Below the pieces are notes generated by a model that did not search any database, was not told the origin of the DNA, and worked only from the letters and a program-made list of their open reading frames with translations. This document shows, in pieces, positions 53,939 through 61,696 of a DNA stretch of 64,000 bases (position 1 is its first letter; the number at the start of each line of letters is the position of its first letter). A program made the position numbers and the translations under genes. Source of the DNA: Stenotrophomonas maltophilia (GTDB taxonomy: Bacteria; Pseudomonadota; Gammaproteobacteria; Xanthomonadales; Xanthomonadaceae); assembly GCF_013464915.1 (NCBI RefSeq), contig NZ_RAVT01000028.1, positions 26,432-90,431 on the forward strand. The letters run 5' to 3'.

Positions 53939-54583
53939 TTACCGGACGTCCGGCACCGGCGTTACGACGATCACGGGCTCACCGCTGCCGCAGCGGTCGT
54001 CCACGGTCACCTTCGACAGCGCACCGCGTTGCGCCAGCTCCACGATGGGCACCTGGCAGGCGGCCTTGTCGGCGCCCTGGAACACGACCGTGAGCCCGTT
54101 TGTCGACTTAGTCAGCAAGCCGGCGAACTTGTCCAGGAACGCATGGGTGTCCTTGTCCAGCCGCCTCATGTCTTCGGGGTTGTAGTTCAAACGCAACGAA
54201 TCCAGGACGGCTTCCTGCTTGCCTTCGACGGTCTCGGTCTTCGTGACAACTTCGGCCTTCATGCCAGCGGCACGCGCGGCCTCAGCTGCCTCATCGGCGT
54301 GCTCACGCTGCTGCTTCAGGTAAGAGGCCGTGGCGCCTACGGCCGCACCCGCGGCGCACGCGGCAATGGCTCGGTCTTTCTTGCCGGTCAGGTAGGCCAA
54401 TGCGCCACCGGCGACGCAGCCAAAACCGCCGGCCTTGAAGACGCGCTTCTTATCGGTCTTTGGCATCGCCTCGGAGGAAGCGGCCTGCTCCGACGGGTTG
54501 GACTGAGCCAGTGCCTGCAGCGGCATTGCCATGGGCAGGCAGGCGATCAGGCAAAGGGTGACGGGGAGGGTGGAACGTTTCAT
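53939..54583 (-). CDS. Exported protein with glycine-zipper-like segment
   Basis: A 214-residue exported protein with a signal peptide (LCLIACLPMAMPLQALAQ) and a small Gly/Ala membrane-active segment (GCVAGGALAYLTGKKDRAIA). A soluble domain follows (NYNPEDMRRLDKDTHAFLDK). Unassigned. It sits 59 bp upstream of the bitopic protein and 33 bp downstream of the RHH relaxosome gene, on the same strand. Possibly an envelope component of the transfer machine. Confidence 0.7.
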   Translation of the reverse strand: MKRSTLPVTLCLIACLPMAMPLQALAQSNPSEQAASSEAMPKTDKKRVFKAGGFGCVAGGALAYLTGKKDRAIAACAAGAAVGATASYLKQQREHADEAAEAARAAGMKAEVVTKTETVEGKQEAVLDSLRLNYNPEDMRRLDKDTHAFLDKFAGLLTKSTNGLTVVFQGADKAACQVPIVELAQRGALSKVTVDDRCGSGEPVIVVTPVPDVR

Positions 54584-54616
54584 GGATGTATCTCCTAGTG
54601 GGGTTGGTGGGGGTGC

Positions 54617-55018
54617 TCAAACGTTGGGCTTGCTCACGGGAAGGTCCGCGCCACGCGTGGCAGGACTGCTTCTTGGAATGGCCGATGCGGTGCTCATCGA
54701 CGTAAGGACATGGCGAAGCGCGTCTTCGTAGCGCTTAATGGCTTGGTCTTGCTCGGCCTTCATCTCGTCACGCAGCCGCTTCTGGTCTTCCTGGAGAGAC
54801 CGGCGCAAGGTCGCGTTCTCCTCGCGCAGCTGATCGAGCAGAAACTCCAGGTGGGCGTTCGAGTTCTCCAGCGCCGCGTTCAAGGTGGCGCTCGCGTTGT
54901 GCCTCTCCAGTGCATCGCGCATGTAAGCGCTGAACGCCACCCCGCTCTCGCGAGCGAGACGGCGAGCCAGCTTCAATTGCTCGCGGTCGAGATTTATGTT
55001 TTGACGAACGAACGCCAT
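54617..55018 (-). CDS. Ribbon-helix-helix relaxosome accessory protein (MobC/TraJ-like)
   Basis: A 133-residue protein. The first 45 residues fit a ribbon-helix-helix DNA-binding fold (FVRQNINLDREQLKLARRLA, SGVAFSAYMRDALE), and residues 50-105 are a coiled coil (LREENATLRRSLQEDQ). Such proteins bind at oriT and help the relaxase to load. The intergenic region to the right contains inverted repeats that fit an oriT. A TTGCCA promoter precedes it. Start at ATG 55018. Confidence 0.75.
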   Translation of the reverse strand: MAFVRQNINLDREQLKLARRLARESGVAFSAYMRDALERHNASATLNAALENSNAHLEFLLDQLREENATLRRSLQEDQKRLRDEMKAEQDQAIKRYEDALRHVLTSMSTASAIPRSSPATRGADLPVSKPNV

Positions 55019-55050
55019 TGGTCGAGTGACTCCGTTTCGGGATTACTCCA

Positions 55051-55078
55051 CCGATACCTGGAATCCGCGAGTTGGCAA
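55051..55078 (-). promoter_or_regulatory. Element-type promoter of the relaxosome operon
   Basis: -35 TTGCCA (55073-55078), 16 bp, TATCGG (55051-55056), followed by TGGAGTAATC, a degraded form of the TGAGTR operator. The spacer begins ACTC like the one at 40270. Confidence 0.5.
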
Positions 55079-55140
55079 GGCCCCATCGCAGGAGCCTGAA
55101 AAACAAGGGCGAAACGAGCTAACAACCGCTGACCTTGTCT

Positions 55141-55251
55141 CCTGACGCTTGTGACACGGTCAGGCCTTGATTCAATTGATATTTCGGCCGCGGTGACACC
55201 GATTTATGGGCGCGAAGCGCACACCCACTTCAGTGCGTCATGTGTATGACG
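55141..55251. other. Candidate origin of transfer (oriT)
   Basis: Between the RHH gene and the HNH-like gene lie CCTGAC-N12-GTCAGG (55141-55164), an AT-rich patch with the palindrome TCAATTGA, and a perfect hairpin CGTCAT-GTGT-ATGACG (55236-55251), followed by ACTCTAGGG. Several inverted repeats plus an AT-rich patch next to an RHH gene is how oriTs of MobF systems look. The exact nic cannot be read from sequence alone. Confidence 0.45.
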
Positions 55252-55784
55252 ACTCTAGGGAACCGTCCGGGCTCCTGCTTCTCTGCCACTGCCGAAATTG
55301 CTTCCACCCACGTTGGGCTCTTGCAGTTGCTTTTCGGCGGCCCCTTGCGTGTTGCCCCAGCTGCGCTATTGGTGGTCTACGCCCCCTCGCCCCACAGGAC
55401 CACCGCCCACGCCATGCCCACGCAACGCTCCCGCTCTTCCACCCCTCACGCCCACCGATGCCCCACCCCGGGAATCCGTGCGGAGTTTTTCAGCCCACTG
55501 TTTCGCATTGCCTCGAATCCCCAGGACAGGTTGCCCTCGCCCACCCGCAGCACCGCCCCAAGAGACCCAAATCACATTGGTTTTAGTCAAACGTGTGCAG
55601 TGCCCTTGGATACACCCAAAGCGCGTTTCCCGAATCACAAGTGGGGAGCCAAAGAACCCCTGAAAGGAAATCGCAGATCCCTCGCCGCATTTCGTTTTAG
55701 TCAAGCGAGGGTGCGCGCCTTGGCCTCCATTCACCGCCGTTGGCCCATCGGTGATTTGCCGGCTTTCGTTTCAGGAGCGCTCCC
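55252..55784. other. Gene-free region right of the candidate oriT, with TTGACTAAAA repeats
   Basis: No convincing gene. On the minus strand TTGACTAAAAC occurs at 55580-55590 and 55694-55704, and once more on the plus strand at 59696-59705 (TTGACTAAAA). These may be binding sites of an element protein or -35 boxes without clear -10 partners. Confidence 0.5.
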
Positions 55785-56915
55785 ATGATCACCGCTGACC
55801 TGGACACGTTTGCCCATCGCGTGCTGGCCTTCCATGCCACCCGTGGGCCTGCCACCCCACGCTGGGCACTGGACGTGGCCCGCCGCTCTGAGAGCCCCGC
55901 GTGCTCTTTCTGCATCGCCCCCCTGGACTTGGACCGTCGCCACGCCTGGGGGCTTTCGCCGCTCGTTCCGTTGAACCAGGGCGGCCCGGCGGACACCGAG
56001 AACCTGCGCATGGCCTGCAAACGCTGCATCGCTGAACGCGGCAGCCGAGACCTGTTGGCCTGGCCCGAGTTGAGCCAGCGGTTGCCACCAGACACCCTGG
56101 ACGCCCTACTGGCCGACCGGCTGTTTGTCCTGCAGCGCTCCGACAACCACCTGGTCGAGGTGGGGCGCTTTGCGAAGCCGGCCACCGTCCTTGCCCAGCT
56201 TCAAGAGCGCTGGATACACCCCCGGTTCCTCGTCCACGTGGAGCGGCATTCGGACAGCTGGATGTTGGGGTGGCCACTGGCCCAGCGTGCCCATCTGACG
56301 CGAAACGACTTGGCCGCGCTCTTGCGCAACGTGCACCAGGGCGAATGGCTGGAACACCCCGAGGTGGTGGCCTTCCGGTTGACCGCGGATGTTTTTCAAT
56401 TGGCGGTGTGGCAGCTGATTGCCCTCCACGCGTTGGTCATTCCCCTGCCTATGGAGACTTATCCCCTCCCCGACCGCACCTTTGAGAACCGGTGGATGGC
56501 CCGGTATCCAAGCCTGCGCCAGATCCGCCTGCGGCGACAGGGCACGCACGAAACACCGTGGCCCAGCATGGGCAAAGACCACGTCCCGGCTTACAGCGAC
56601 AAGCCCAATGCGGTTCGCATGCGGACCCAGCGTCAAGCCACACGTGAGGGGGAAACGAAAGCCCAGTGGTTGGAAGCAAGGCGGCGTTTGGCGAAGCGAG
56701 ACGCGGGCGTGGCCAAAGGGACGTTGAGGGCATGGCTGCCTGGAGAGCGGGCAGCCATGCAGGCCGATGTGGACGATCTGGCGCTGATATGGCTGAGAGC
56801 TAGAGCGTTGTCCCAACGAGATTCACGTCATGAACGAGGCAGTCTCCCATTAAGCGTGAGAATCGCTTCTCTAGAACTACCCCCGATTGGAGTATGGTCT
56901 CGATTTCGTGGCTGA
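55785..56915 (+). CDS. HNH-like endonuclease family protein
   Basis: A 376-residue protein. Residues about 38-90 have CSFCIAPLDLDRRHAWGLSP, then LVPLNQGGPADTENLRMACK, then RC, the pattern of HNH nucleases with the zinc-type CxxC and CxRC pairs (SPLVPLNQGG as the active His-Asn region is altered). The rest is helical, and the last 30 residues lie under the convergent gene, so the true end may be earlier. In mobile elements such genes are often plasmid-borne nucleases or orphan restriction-like genes. Confidence 0.65.
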   Translation: MITADLDTFAHRVLAFHATRGPATPRWALDVARRSESPACSFCIAPLDLDRRHAWGLSPLVPLNQGGPADTENLRMACKRCIAERGSRDLLAWPELSQRLPPDTLDALLADRLFVLQRSDNHLVEVGRFAKPATVLAQLQERWIHPRFLVHVERHSDSWMLGWPLAQRAHLTRNDLAALLRNVHQGEWLEHPEVVAFRLTADVFQLAVWQLIALHALVIPLPMETYPLPDRTFENRWMARYPSLRQIRLRRQGTHETPWPSMGKDHVPAYSDKPNAVRMRTQRQATREGETKAQWLEARRRLAKRDAGVAKGTLRAWLPGERAAMQADVDDLALIWLRARALSQRDSRHERGSLPLSVRIASLELPPIGVWSRFRG

Positions 56916-57522
56916 GATCGTGACCGGCCCAGCGACTAAGGACCAATCCCTTGACCTTTGCGCACGGCAGCACTGTGATTATCCAGACTTCACCCACGCC
57001 TGAGCTGTGATAACCCGCGTGCAGACGTGCAACCTTTGCGCAAAGAGTGCAAGAAAGTGGCCGATCGAACTGACCAACTGCACTAGGCCACGGCCATGGC
57101 CCTCCATGTAGAAGAACCTGGCCTGAGGGGAGGAAGCATCCATACTCCAGAACCTCTCGGTTCGCTTCAGCATTGAGCATGGCATTTTTCGATGCATCCT
57201 CTCGATCATGCTCGTTTCGATACTGTGTGATGCCTGGCAAGTTCTGAAACTTATCCACCATCTCAAGAGATTTCAGATAGCCGTCGCATCTCTGCAGCTC
57301 ACTGTCGATCAGTGATGGAAGCGTGTTGTCATCCCCCCTTCCCGTCATGGAGACCTGAACGTGCTCGAAAGGTCCCGAGATAGAGATTGGAGGCCTCCGC
57401 GTTCCGTGACTGCGGCGTATTTCAGCCAATACAGCGGCAGCAATTGAGTCCGAAGCTTCTAGATCATCGCGTTCGATCAACGGGTAAGGCTTGATTAAAG
57501 GAAAGGTGGTCTGCATGGTCAT
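56800..57522 (-). CDS. Putative ADP-ribosyltransferase-like protein (cargo)
   Basis: A 240-residue protein. The C-terminal 110 residues fit an ART fold: a strand VLLHGGPWPWP (about 136), a middle strand RPLSCTLCAKVARLHAG, then GVGEVWIITVL and a late ExE motif in LSHEIETILQSGVVL (Glu206, Glu208). The N-terminal 120 residues are unassigned. Lower GC than its neighbours, and its 3' end overlaps the HNH-like gene by 116 bp, suggesting late insertion. This is a pattern match by eye; another fold is possible. Confidence 0.45.
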   Translation of the reverse strand: MTMQTTFPLIKPYPLIERDDLEASDSIAAAVLAEIRRSHGTRRPPISISGPFEHVQVSMTGRGDDNTLPSLIDSELQRCDGYLKSLEMVDKFQNLPGITQYRNEHDREDASKNAMLNAEANREVLEYGCFLPSGQVLLHGGPWPWPSAVGQFDRPLSCTLCAKVARLHAGYHSSGVGEVWIITVLPCAKVKGLVLSRWAGHDLSHEIETILQSGVVLEKRFSRLMGDCLVHDVNLVGTTL

Positions 57523-57634
57523 GAAGCCTAGGGGTAATACAGCGTGTGCGTAACGGGCCAGCTTCAGTCCACATTGGCCCAGAGAACGCCCAATTGACCT
57601 CTCTGCTTGGCGGTCAGAGGGCCATGTGCCACGC

Positions 57635-58243
57635 TCAGTAGATCTTGCCGTTCTTGCTCATCCCCAGGTTCCGCACCGCCACCCGGGCGGCCTTGCGATC
57701 TTCCGCGTGCTCGTCCACCGGCGAACTCACGATCAACAACGTCTTGTCTTTGATGAGCGACGCGGCCACGTAGTCGGCGAGCGCAACCATCGCGGTAGTC
57801 AGTGCAACCTCCGTCCCCGCGTCTTCCGAATCGTCAAAGCCAAACAGCTTGGCGATGTTCTCGCGGAGCTTTGGCGGGATAGTCACCATGGCCCGGTGGT
57901 GGCGCAGCCCGTCCTCCCTCCGTCGGTAGTCGTGGAGGGTCACCGATCGGGGCATGACCATGTGAACCCGCTTGCCTCCCACGCTTCCCGCCTTCTGGCT
58001 GTCGTCGTAGTCAAAGTAGGACTTGCGCTCCGGGTAGTCGCCCGGCCCCAGCAACAGGTGCTCCGGGATGCGGGCGATCGGAAGGCTTGCCGCTTTGCTG
58101 GCCCGGCGGGGCTTGGCATGGGTCACGTCCTTGACGTCATCCAAGGTGCGCTTGACGGCCTTCTTCGTGGCGGCCTTCTTGGCGGGAGCTTTGCGAGTGG
58201 CCATGGGTAGGTCTGGGAGGGAAACCAAGGGGAGATCCATCAT
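57635..58243 (-). CDS. ParA-linked protein with histone-like N-terminus
   Basis: A 202-residue protein. It starts at ATG 58243, whose ATGA overlaps the parA stop. The first 30 residues hold a Lys/Ala-rich stretch (KAPAKKAATKKAVKR) like histone H1 tails and bind DNA non-specifically. The middle (MPRSVTLHDYRRREDGLRHH) and C-terminal parts are unassigned. Coupled to ParA, it probably acts as the centromere-binding partner of the partition system, but no ParB motif is visible. Confidence 0.72.
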   Translation of the reverse strand: MMDLPLVSLPDLPMATRKAPAKKAATKKAVKRTLDDVKDVTHAKPRRASKAASLPIARIPEHLLLGPGDYPERKSYFDYDDSQKAGSVGGKRVHMVMPRSVTLHDYRRREDGLRHHRAMVTIPPKLRENIAKLFGFDDSEDAGTEVALTTAMVALADYVAASLIKDKTLLIVSSPVDEHAEDRKAARVAVRNLGMSKNGKIY

Positions 58244-58836
58244 GCCGCAGCCCTCTGGCCTGCACCAGCGACAAGGATTTCGTGCACCCGGACAGCCAGG
58301 GCGTGGATCTCTTCCTGGGCCACCCGGGCCCACCGGCCGTTGGCGTCGAACACGGTCTTTCCCTCTTCGTAGCAGTCCGCAAACAACGCTCGATCCCGCA
58401 CCAGGATCGCTCCCGACATCTTGGGGTGCTCCAGGCGGCGGCGATGGGCTGCCCGCTTCTCGTTGGCCCGGTTGGCGATGGGCAGGTAACGCTTCCCCTT
58501 CTTCTCCAGCACATCCACGGTTCGCAGAAAGATGAGAAAGCTGGCCCCATCGAGCAACGTGGGCACGAGGTAGAGGTCAGCCTCGGGAATCACCTCGTTG
58601 TCCGGCAGACGGGGCGGGGTGTCAGTGATTTCGACGTCGAAGCCTGGGGAGCGCGAGCGCCCGATAGTGAACGGTGTTTCGTCCGACAGTGAGGCAAACG
58701 CGCAGGCTCCGCCTTGGGGATCCCGATCGTTGACCAGCACACTCAGGCCGGGGTCACGGGCATAGCACCCGGCGAGATTCAGGGCCAGCGTCGTGCGGCC
58801 GACGCCACCCTTGAGTGAGAAGTTGCACAAGCGCAT
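58240..58836 (-). CDS. parA: ParA-family partition ATPase
   Basis: A 198-residue MinD/ParA ATPase without an N-terminal DNA-binding domain. It has a deviant Walker A FSLKGGVGRTTLALNLA (residues 6-22), the switch strand VLVNDRDPQGGACAFA (Asp for Asp40-like), and ITDTPPRLPDNEVIPEADLY. It separates element copies to daughter cells together with the downstream basic protein. Promoter TTGCGC-16-TAGATT and a TGAGTA half-site precede it. Confidence 0.85.
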   Translation of the reverse strand: MRLCNFSLKGGVGRTTLALNLAGCYARDPGLSVLVNDRDPQGGACAFASLSDETPFTIGRSRSPGFDVEITDTPPRLPDNEVIPEADLYLVPTLLDGASFLIFLRTVDVLEKKGKRYLPIANRANEKRAAHRRRLEHPKMSGAILVRDRALFADCYEEGKTVFDANGRWARVAQEEIHALAVRVHEILVAGAGQRAAA

Positions 58837-58850
58837 ACGGCATCCTTTCG

Positions 58851-58901
58851 TGAGTAGATAGGGGTTGCCATCGAATCTACCCCGACGCCGTCATTGCGCA
58901 A
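58851..58901 (-). promoter_or_regulatory. Element promoter of parA
   Basis: -35 TTGCGC (58896-58901), 16 bp, TAGATT (58874-58879), then a TGAGTA half-operator (plus-strand 58851-58856) near the start codon. The second arm is not conserved. Confidence 0.65.
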
Positions 58902-58950
58902 GTGCATGTTTTTGCAATCCTTTCCGGTCGTTCAGCCCTTGGATTCTTTT

Positions 58951-59418
58951 CTATTCTTCCAGCAAGGCGGTTGGATGGTGGCTGTTCCACCGAATCGTGT
59001 GGGCGGCGTTTGAGGGAGAGCAGTGCAGATCGAAAGGCTGGGAGGCCATCCACGCTTTGACAGACGGTGGCGTAGCGCCGTGCAGTGCTTCAATGATCGT
59101 CCAGCGTTGCTTTGCCGGACCAAACTCCGCGAACACGTCCGCCCCTGCTTCGGCCAGGATTCCGGCCATCTTGTCGTAGCACTGCCGTTTGTGTGGGTGG
59201 TCCTGGTTCACGTGCCACGCCATGCAGGCCACGTGGAAAGCGGTAATCCCGTTAGGTCCCACCGCATGGTCCAAGGAAGGGAAAGCCGTTAGGCCTCCTC
59301 TCCAAGCGTCAAGGCGCGCCTCGCGGACGGCCGCGATGGCTTCTTCAAGCGCCCAAGGGTTGCAGTGCTCGATGGCCTGTAACAGTCGTTCTGCAAGCCG
59401 GTGGGCGGTCATTTCCAT
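58951..59418 (-). CDS. Ankyrin-repeat-like protein
   Basis: A 155-residue protein with an ankyrin-type stretch GITAFHVACMAWHVNQDH and MAGILAEAGADVFAEFG. The rest is unassigned. It starts at ATG 59418 inside the end of the 57-residue gene upstream, so it is translationally coupled to it. Unknown role; third ankyrin gene in the element. Confidence 0.65.
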   Translation of the reverse strand: MEMTAHRLAERLLQAIEHCNPWALEEAIAAVREARLDAWRGGLTAFPSLDHAVGPNGITAFHVACMAWHVNQDHPHKRQCYDKMAGILAEAGADVFAEFGPAKQRWTIIEALHGATPPSVKAWMASQPFDLHCSPSNAAHTIRWNSHHPTALLEE

Positions 59419-59582
59419 TTCAGCTCCTTCCGCAGTTGGCGTTCGAAGTGGCGTTGTTGGCGGGCCAGGCGGGCTTGCCGGCGAAGCTTGCCTTCGGGCA
59501 GGAACGCGGGAGCCGTGGGTGGAATGTGTGCGAAGGAAGGGCCAGCAATGGGGCGGGCCGAGCGGGTGGGGCTTTCAATCAT
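59409..59582 (-). CDS. Small basic protein (57 aa)
   Basis: Starts with MIESPTRSARPIAGPSFAHI and ends in a strongly basic helix (KLRRQARLARQQRHFERQLR). Its stop overlaps the next gene's start region. The basic helix may bind DNA or RNA. Short, but the coupling and the operator at 59619-59638 upstream support it. Confidence 0.5.
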   Translation of the reverse strand: MIESPTRSARPIAGPSFAHIPPTAPAFLPEGKLRRQARLARQQRHFERQLRKELKWK

Positions 59583-59618
59583 GGCGGCGGTCTCTTGGGT
59601 TATTTAGAACGTATTTTG

Positions 59619-59638
59619 TGAGTAGGTCACCCCACTCC
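59619..59638. promoter_or_regulatory. TGAGTA operator
   Basis: TGAGTA-N8-CACTCC, with GGTC after the first arm as at 40298, 48323 and 52623. It lies between the divergent 59582 and 59748 genes. Confidence 0.6.
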
Positions 59639-59713
59639 ATTAGACCCATGCAACCAGACCGCCAAGCAATGTCAAGATGAAAAATCCAACTTTTTTTGAC
59701 TAAAAACAGGGGC

Positions 59714-59741
59714 TTGCGGAATCCAAGGTGCATCGCATGCT
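59714..59741 (+). promoter_or_regulatory. Element promoter of the pilin-adhesin gene
   Basis: AGGGGCTTGCGG with -35 TTGCGG (59714-59719), 16 bp, CATGCT (59736-59741). The ATG at 59748 lies 6 bp after the -10, so the message would be leaderless or nearly so. Confidence 0.5.
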
Positions 59742-59747
59742 GAATGC

Positions 59748-61535
59748 ATGACGCACACAACCCGCCCCCGCTGTTCGCCCGCCCTCACCCGCCTTTCCAA
59801 AGGCGTGCGCAGCGCGCTGGGCTTCACCCTCACCGAGGCCTTGCTGGCGCTGGGCGTCGTGACGGCCGCCACGGGCGCGATGTTCCTGTTCTTCGGCCAG
59901 GTCGATGCAAAGGCCAAGGTGGCCAGTGAGACGCGCAACCTGCGCGAGCTGTCCCGACGTGTTGAAAGCAGCTTTGGGATGGTGGGGACCTTTCGTGGGG
60001 TGAGCACAACCGCCGTCGTGGTCGATGGCTTGGCGCCTGAATCCCAGCTCGGTGGCGGGGAAAGCGTTTTGACCAACGCCTGGGGCGGCGCGGTGAACGT
60101 CCAGCCTTACACCGTGGATCGCTTTGGTGATTCGTTCTCCGTGAGCTACGCCGGCCTTCCTCGTCAAGCGTGCGTGGACCTGGTCGCGGCCAACGCGAGC
60201 GGGGTGTGGGACGCGCAGGTGTCGGACGTGTCGGTGATTCGAAACACCGGCGGCCAGCTCGACGTGGGGTTGCTGGGTAGCACGTGTGCGGACAAATCGC
60301 GCGTGGTCTTCGTCTACCACAGCGGATTGTTGGGGGGCGAATGGACCGGATCGCCGCTGGTGCTGCCACCTGCGACGCCCCCGGTCACCCCACCCGTTTC
60401 TCCGCCCGTGGGATCCCCCGTGGGGCCTGTGGGACCGGTCGCGCCTTCCCCGCCGGTGTCGCCACCAACCGCTCCGCCGCCCAGCGCTCCTCCCACGACA
60501 CCCCCACCGGTCACGCCGCCCGCCCCCCCGGTGAGCGTGACGCCTCCGGCCCCGTCCACTTCACTGCCCACCACGCCACCGCCGATCAGCACCACGACGC
60601 CGTGCCAAGAGTGGAGCGAGAACCGCACCATCAACTGCCCATTGGGCCAAGTGGGCCAGGTATTCCAAAACCGCCGTCACCACTGTGGAACCGATCCGAG
60701 CGTCTACGAGGCGTGGGCTGGCTCCCCGACGGCCGGCAGCTGGACCACGACCAGTAGCACCTGCACGCCGTGCCCAGCTCCCGAGACACGCAACGTGGGA
60801 TGCCCTGCCGGTCAGTTTGGCGCGATCGGCCAGCAGCGCACCTTCACGTGCACGGGCACGGGGTCGTGGAACGCCTGGACGCAAACCAACACCACCTGCG
60901 CGGCGTGCCCAGCGCCTTTCCCACAAGCCGAAACCCAGTGGGTCACCACGGCGGCCGCTTGCCCGGCGGGCCAGAGTGGATCGCACTCGTGGCAGGCCGA
61001 ACAGCGGCGGACGAGGACCGGGTCATACAACTGCCCAGCCACCACGTGGTCGCTGCCCAGCCCGACGTTCGCCACTTGGACAAATTGGGCGGAGACTGGG
61101 GTTCGTCGCAACGAGGCCAATACATGCACCCCCAACGCACCACCTCCGACGTTTCCCGAATACACCGGGCGATCTTGGCATTCGTGGGGAGACGGAGGGC
61201 ACTACGGCTGGGCGATCTTCTGCAATGCTCCCCGGACCCTGGCCGAGCTTCAAGCCACCTCGTTGGCCTGCACTTGGCAATACGAAACGAACGACACCCC
61301 CACGTTTACGCCAGAGCCACCTGGCGTGACCCGCCCAACACCGGCTTTGGAAGCCTGTGTCTACGCGCTGCGCGCCAACTTGACTCCGATGCCAGGTTAC
61401 GGCTTCGTCAACCACCCCGGCACCGCGGTTTGGCCTGCGGCTTGCTCGTGCAGCGTCGTGGGTCCAGGCGCGCGGCTCTACTGGCAAGACCTGGGAGCGA
61501 GCGACTGGGTGGGCTTTGAGTTCAAGTGCCCCTGA
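59748..61535 (+). CDS. Class IVb pilin (PilS-like) fused to a cysteine-rich adhesin tail
   Basis: A 595-residue protein. Leader residues 1-25 end in Gly, followed by Phe26 and the conserved Glu30 (SALGFTLTEALLALGVVTA), as for prepilin peptidase cutting. Residues 26-190 look like a PilS-type pilin with SRRVESSFGMVGTFRGVSTT and a C-terminal Cys pair. A long Pro/Thr/Ser linker (about 205-285) is followed by three Cys-rich modules with CPAGQ- and QQRTFTC-like repeats. PilV-like tip adhesins of IncI conjugative pili have a pilin head and a long variable tail; here both are on one protein. A role in mating-pair adhesion is inferred. Confidence 0.78.
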   Translation: MTHTTRPRCSPALTRLSKGVRSALGFTLTEALLALGVVTAATGAMFLFFGQVDAKAKVASETRNLRELSRRVESSFGMVGTFRGVSTTAVVVDGLAPESQLGGGESVLTNAWGGAVNVQPYTVDRFGDSFSVSYAGLPRQACVDLVAANASGVWDAQVSDVSVIRNTGGQLDVGLLGSTCADKSRVVFVYHSGLLGGEWTGSPLVLPPATPPVTPPVSPPVGSPVGPVGPVAPSPPVSPPTAPPPSAPPTTPPPVTPPAPPVSVTPPAPSTSLPTTPPPISTTTPCQEWSENRTINCPLGQVGQVFQNRRHHCGTDPSVYEAWAGSPTAGSWTTTSSTCTPCPAPETRNVGCPAGQFGAIGQQRTFTCTGTGSWNAWTQTNTTCAACPAPFPQAETQWVTTAAACPAGQSGSHSWQAEQRRTRTGSYNCPATTWSLPSPTFATWTNWAETGVRRNEANTCTPNAPPPTFPEYTGRSWHSWGDGGHYGWAIFCNAPRTLAELQATSLACTWQYETNDTPTFTPEPPGVTRPTPALEACVYALRANLTPMPGYGFVNHPGTAVWPAACSCSVVGPGARLYWQDLGASDWVGFEFKCP

Positions 61536-61696
61536 CGGCAAAGAAGGCGGGGGCATCCTTCACGTTCGAAGTGGCAAAGCTTCGGATTTCCAGAACCGGC
61601 CGGAGGCAATGCCCTCGCACCAAGTGTGCTTTTCAGAAGGCAGGTGGCTTGGCCACCTGCGGCGGCTTCTGGGCTCTTCGCTGTTGTGCCTCGAAG

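Noticed and set aside
60314..60634. Glycine/valine-rich antisense frame
   Set aside because: Mirror image of the proline/threonine linker codons in the pilin-adhesin gene.
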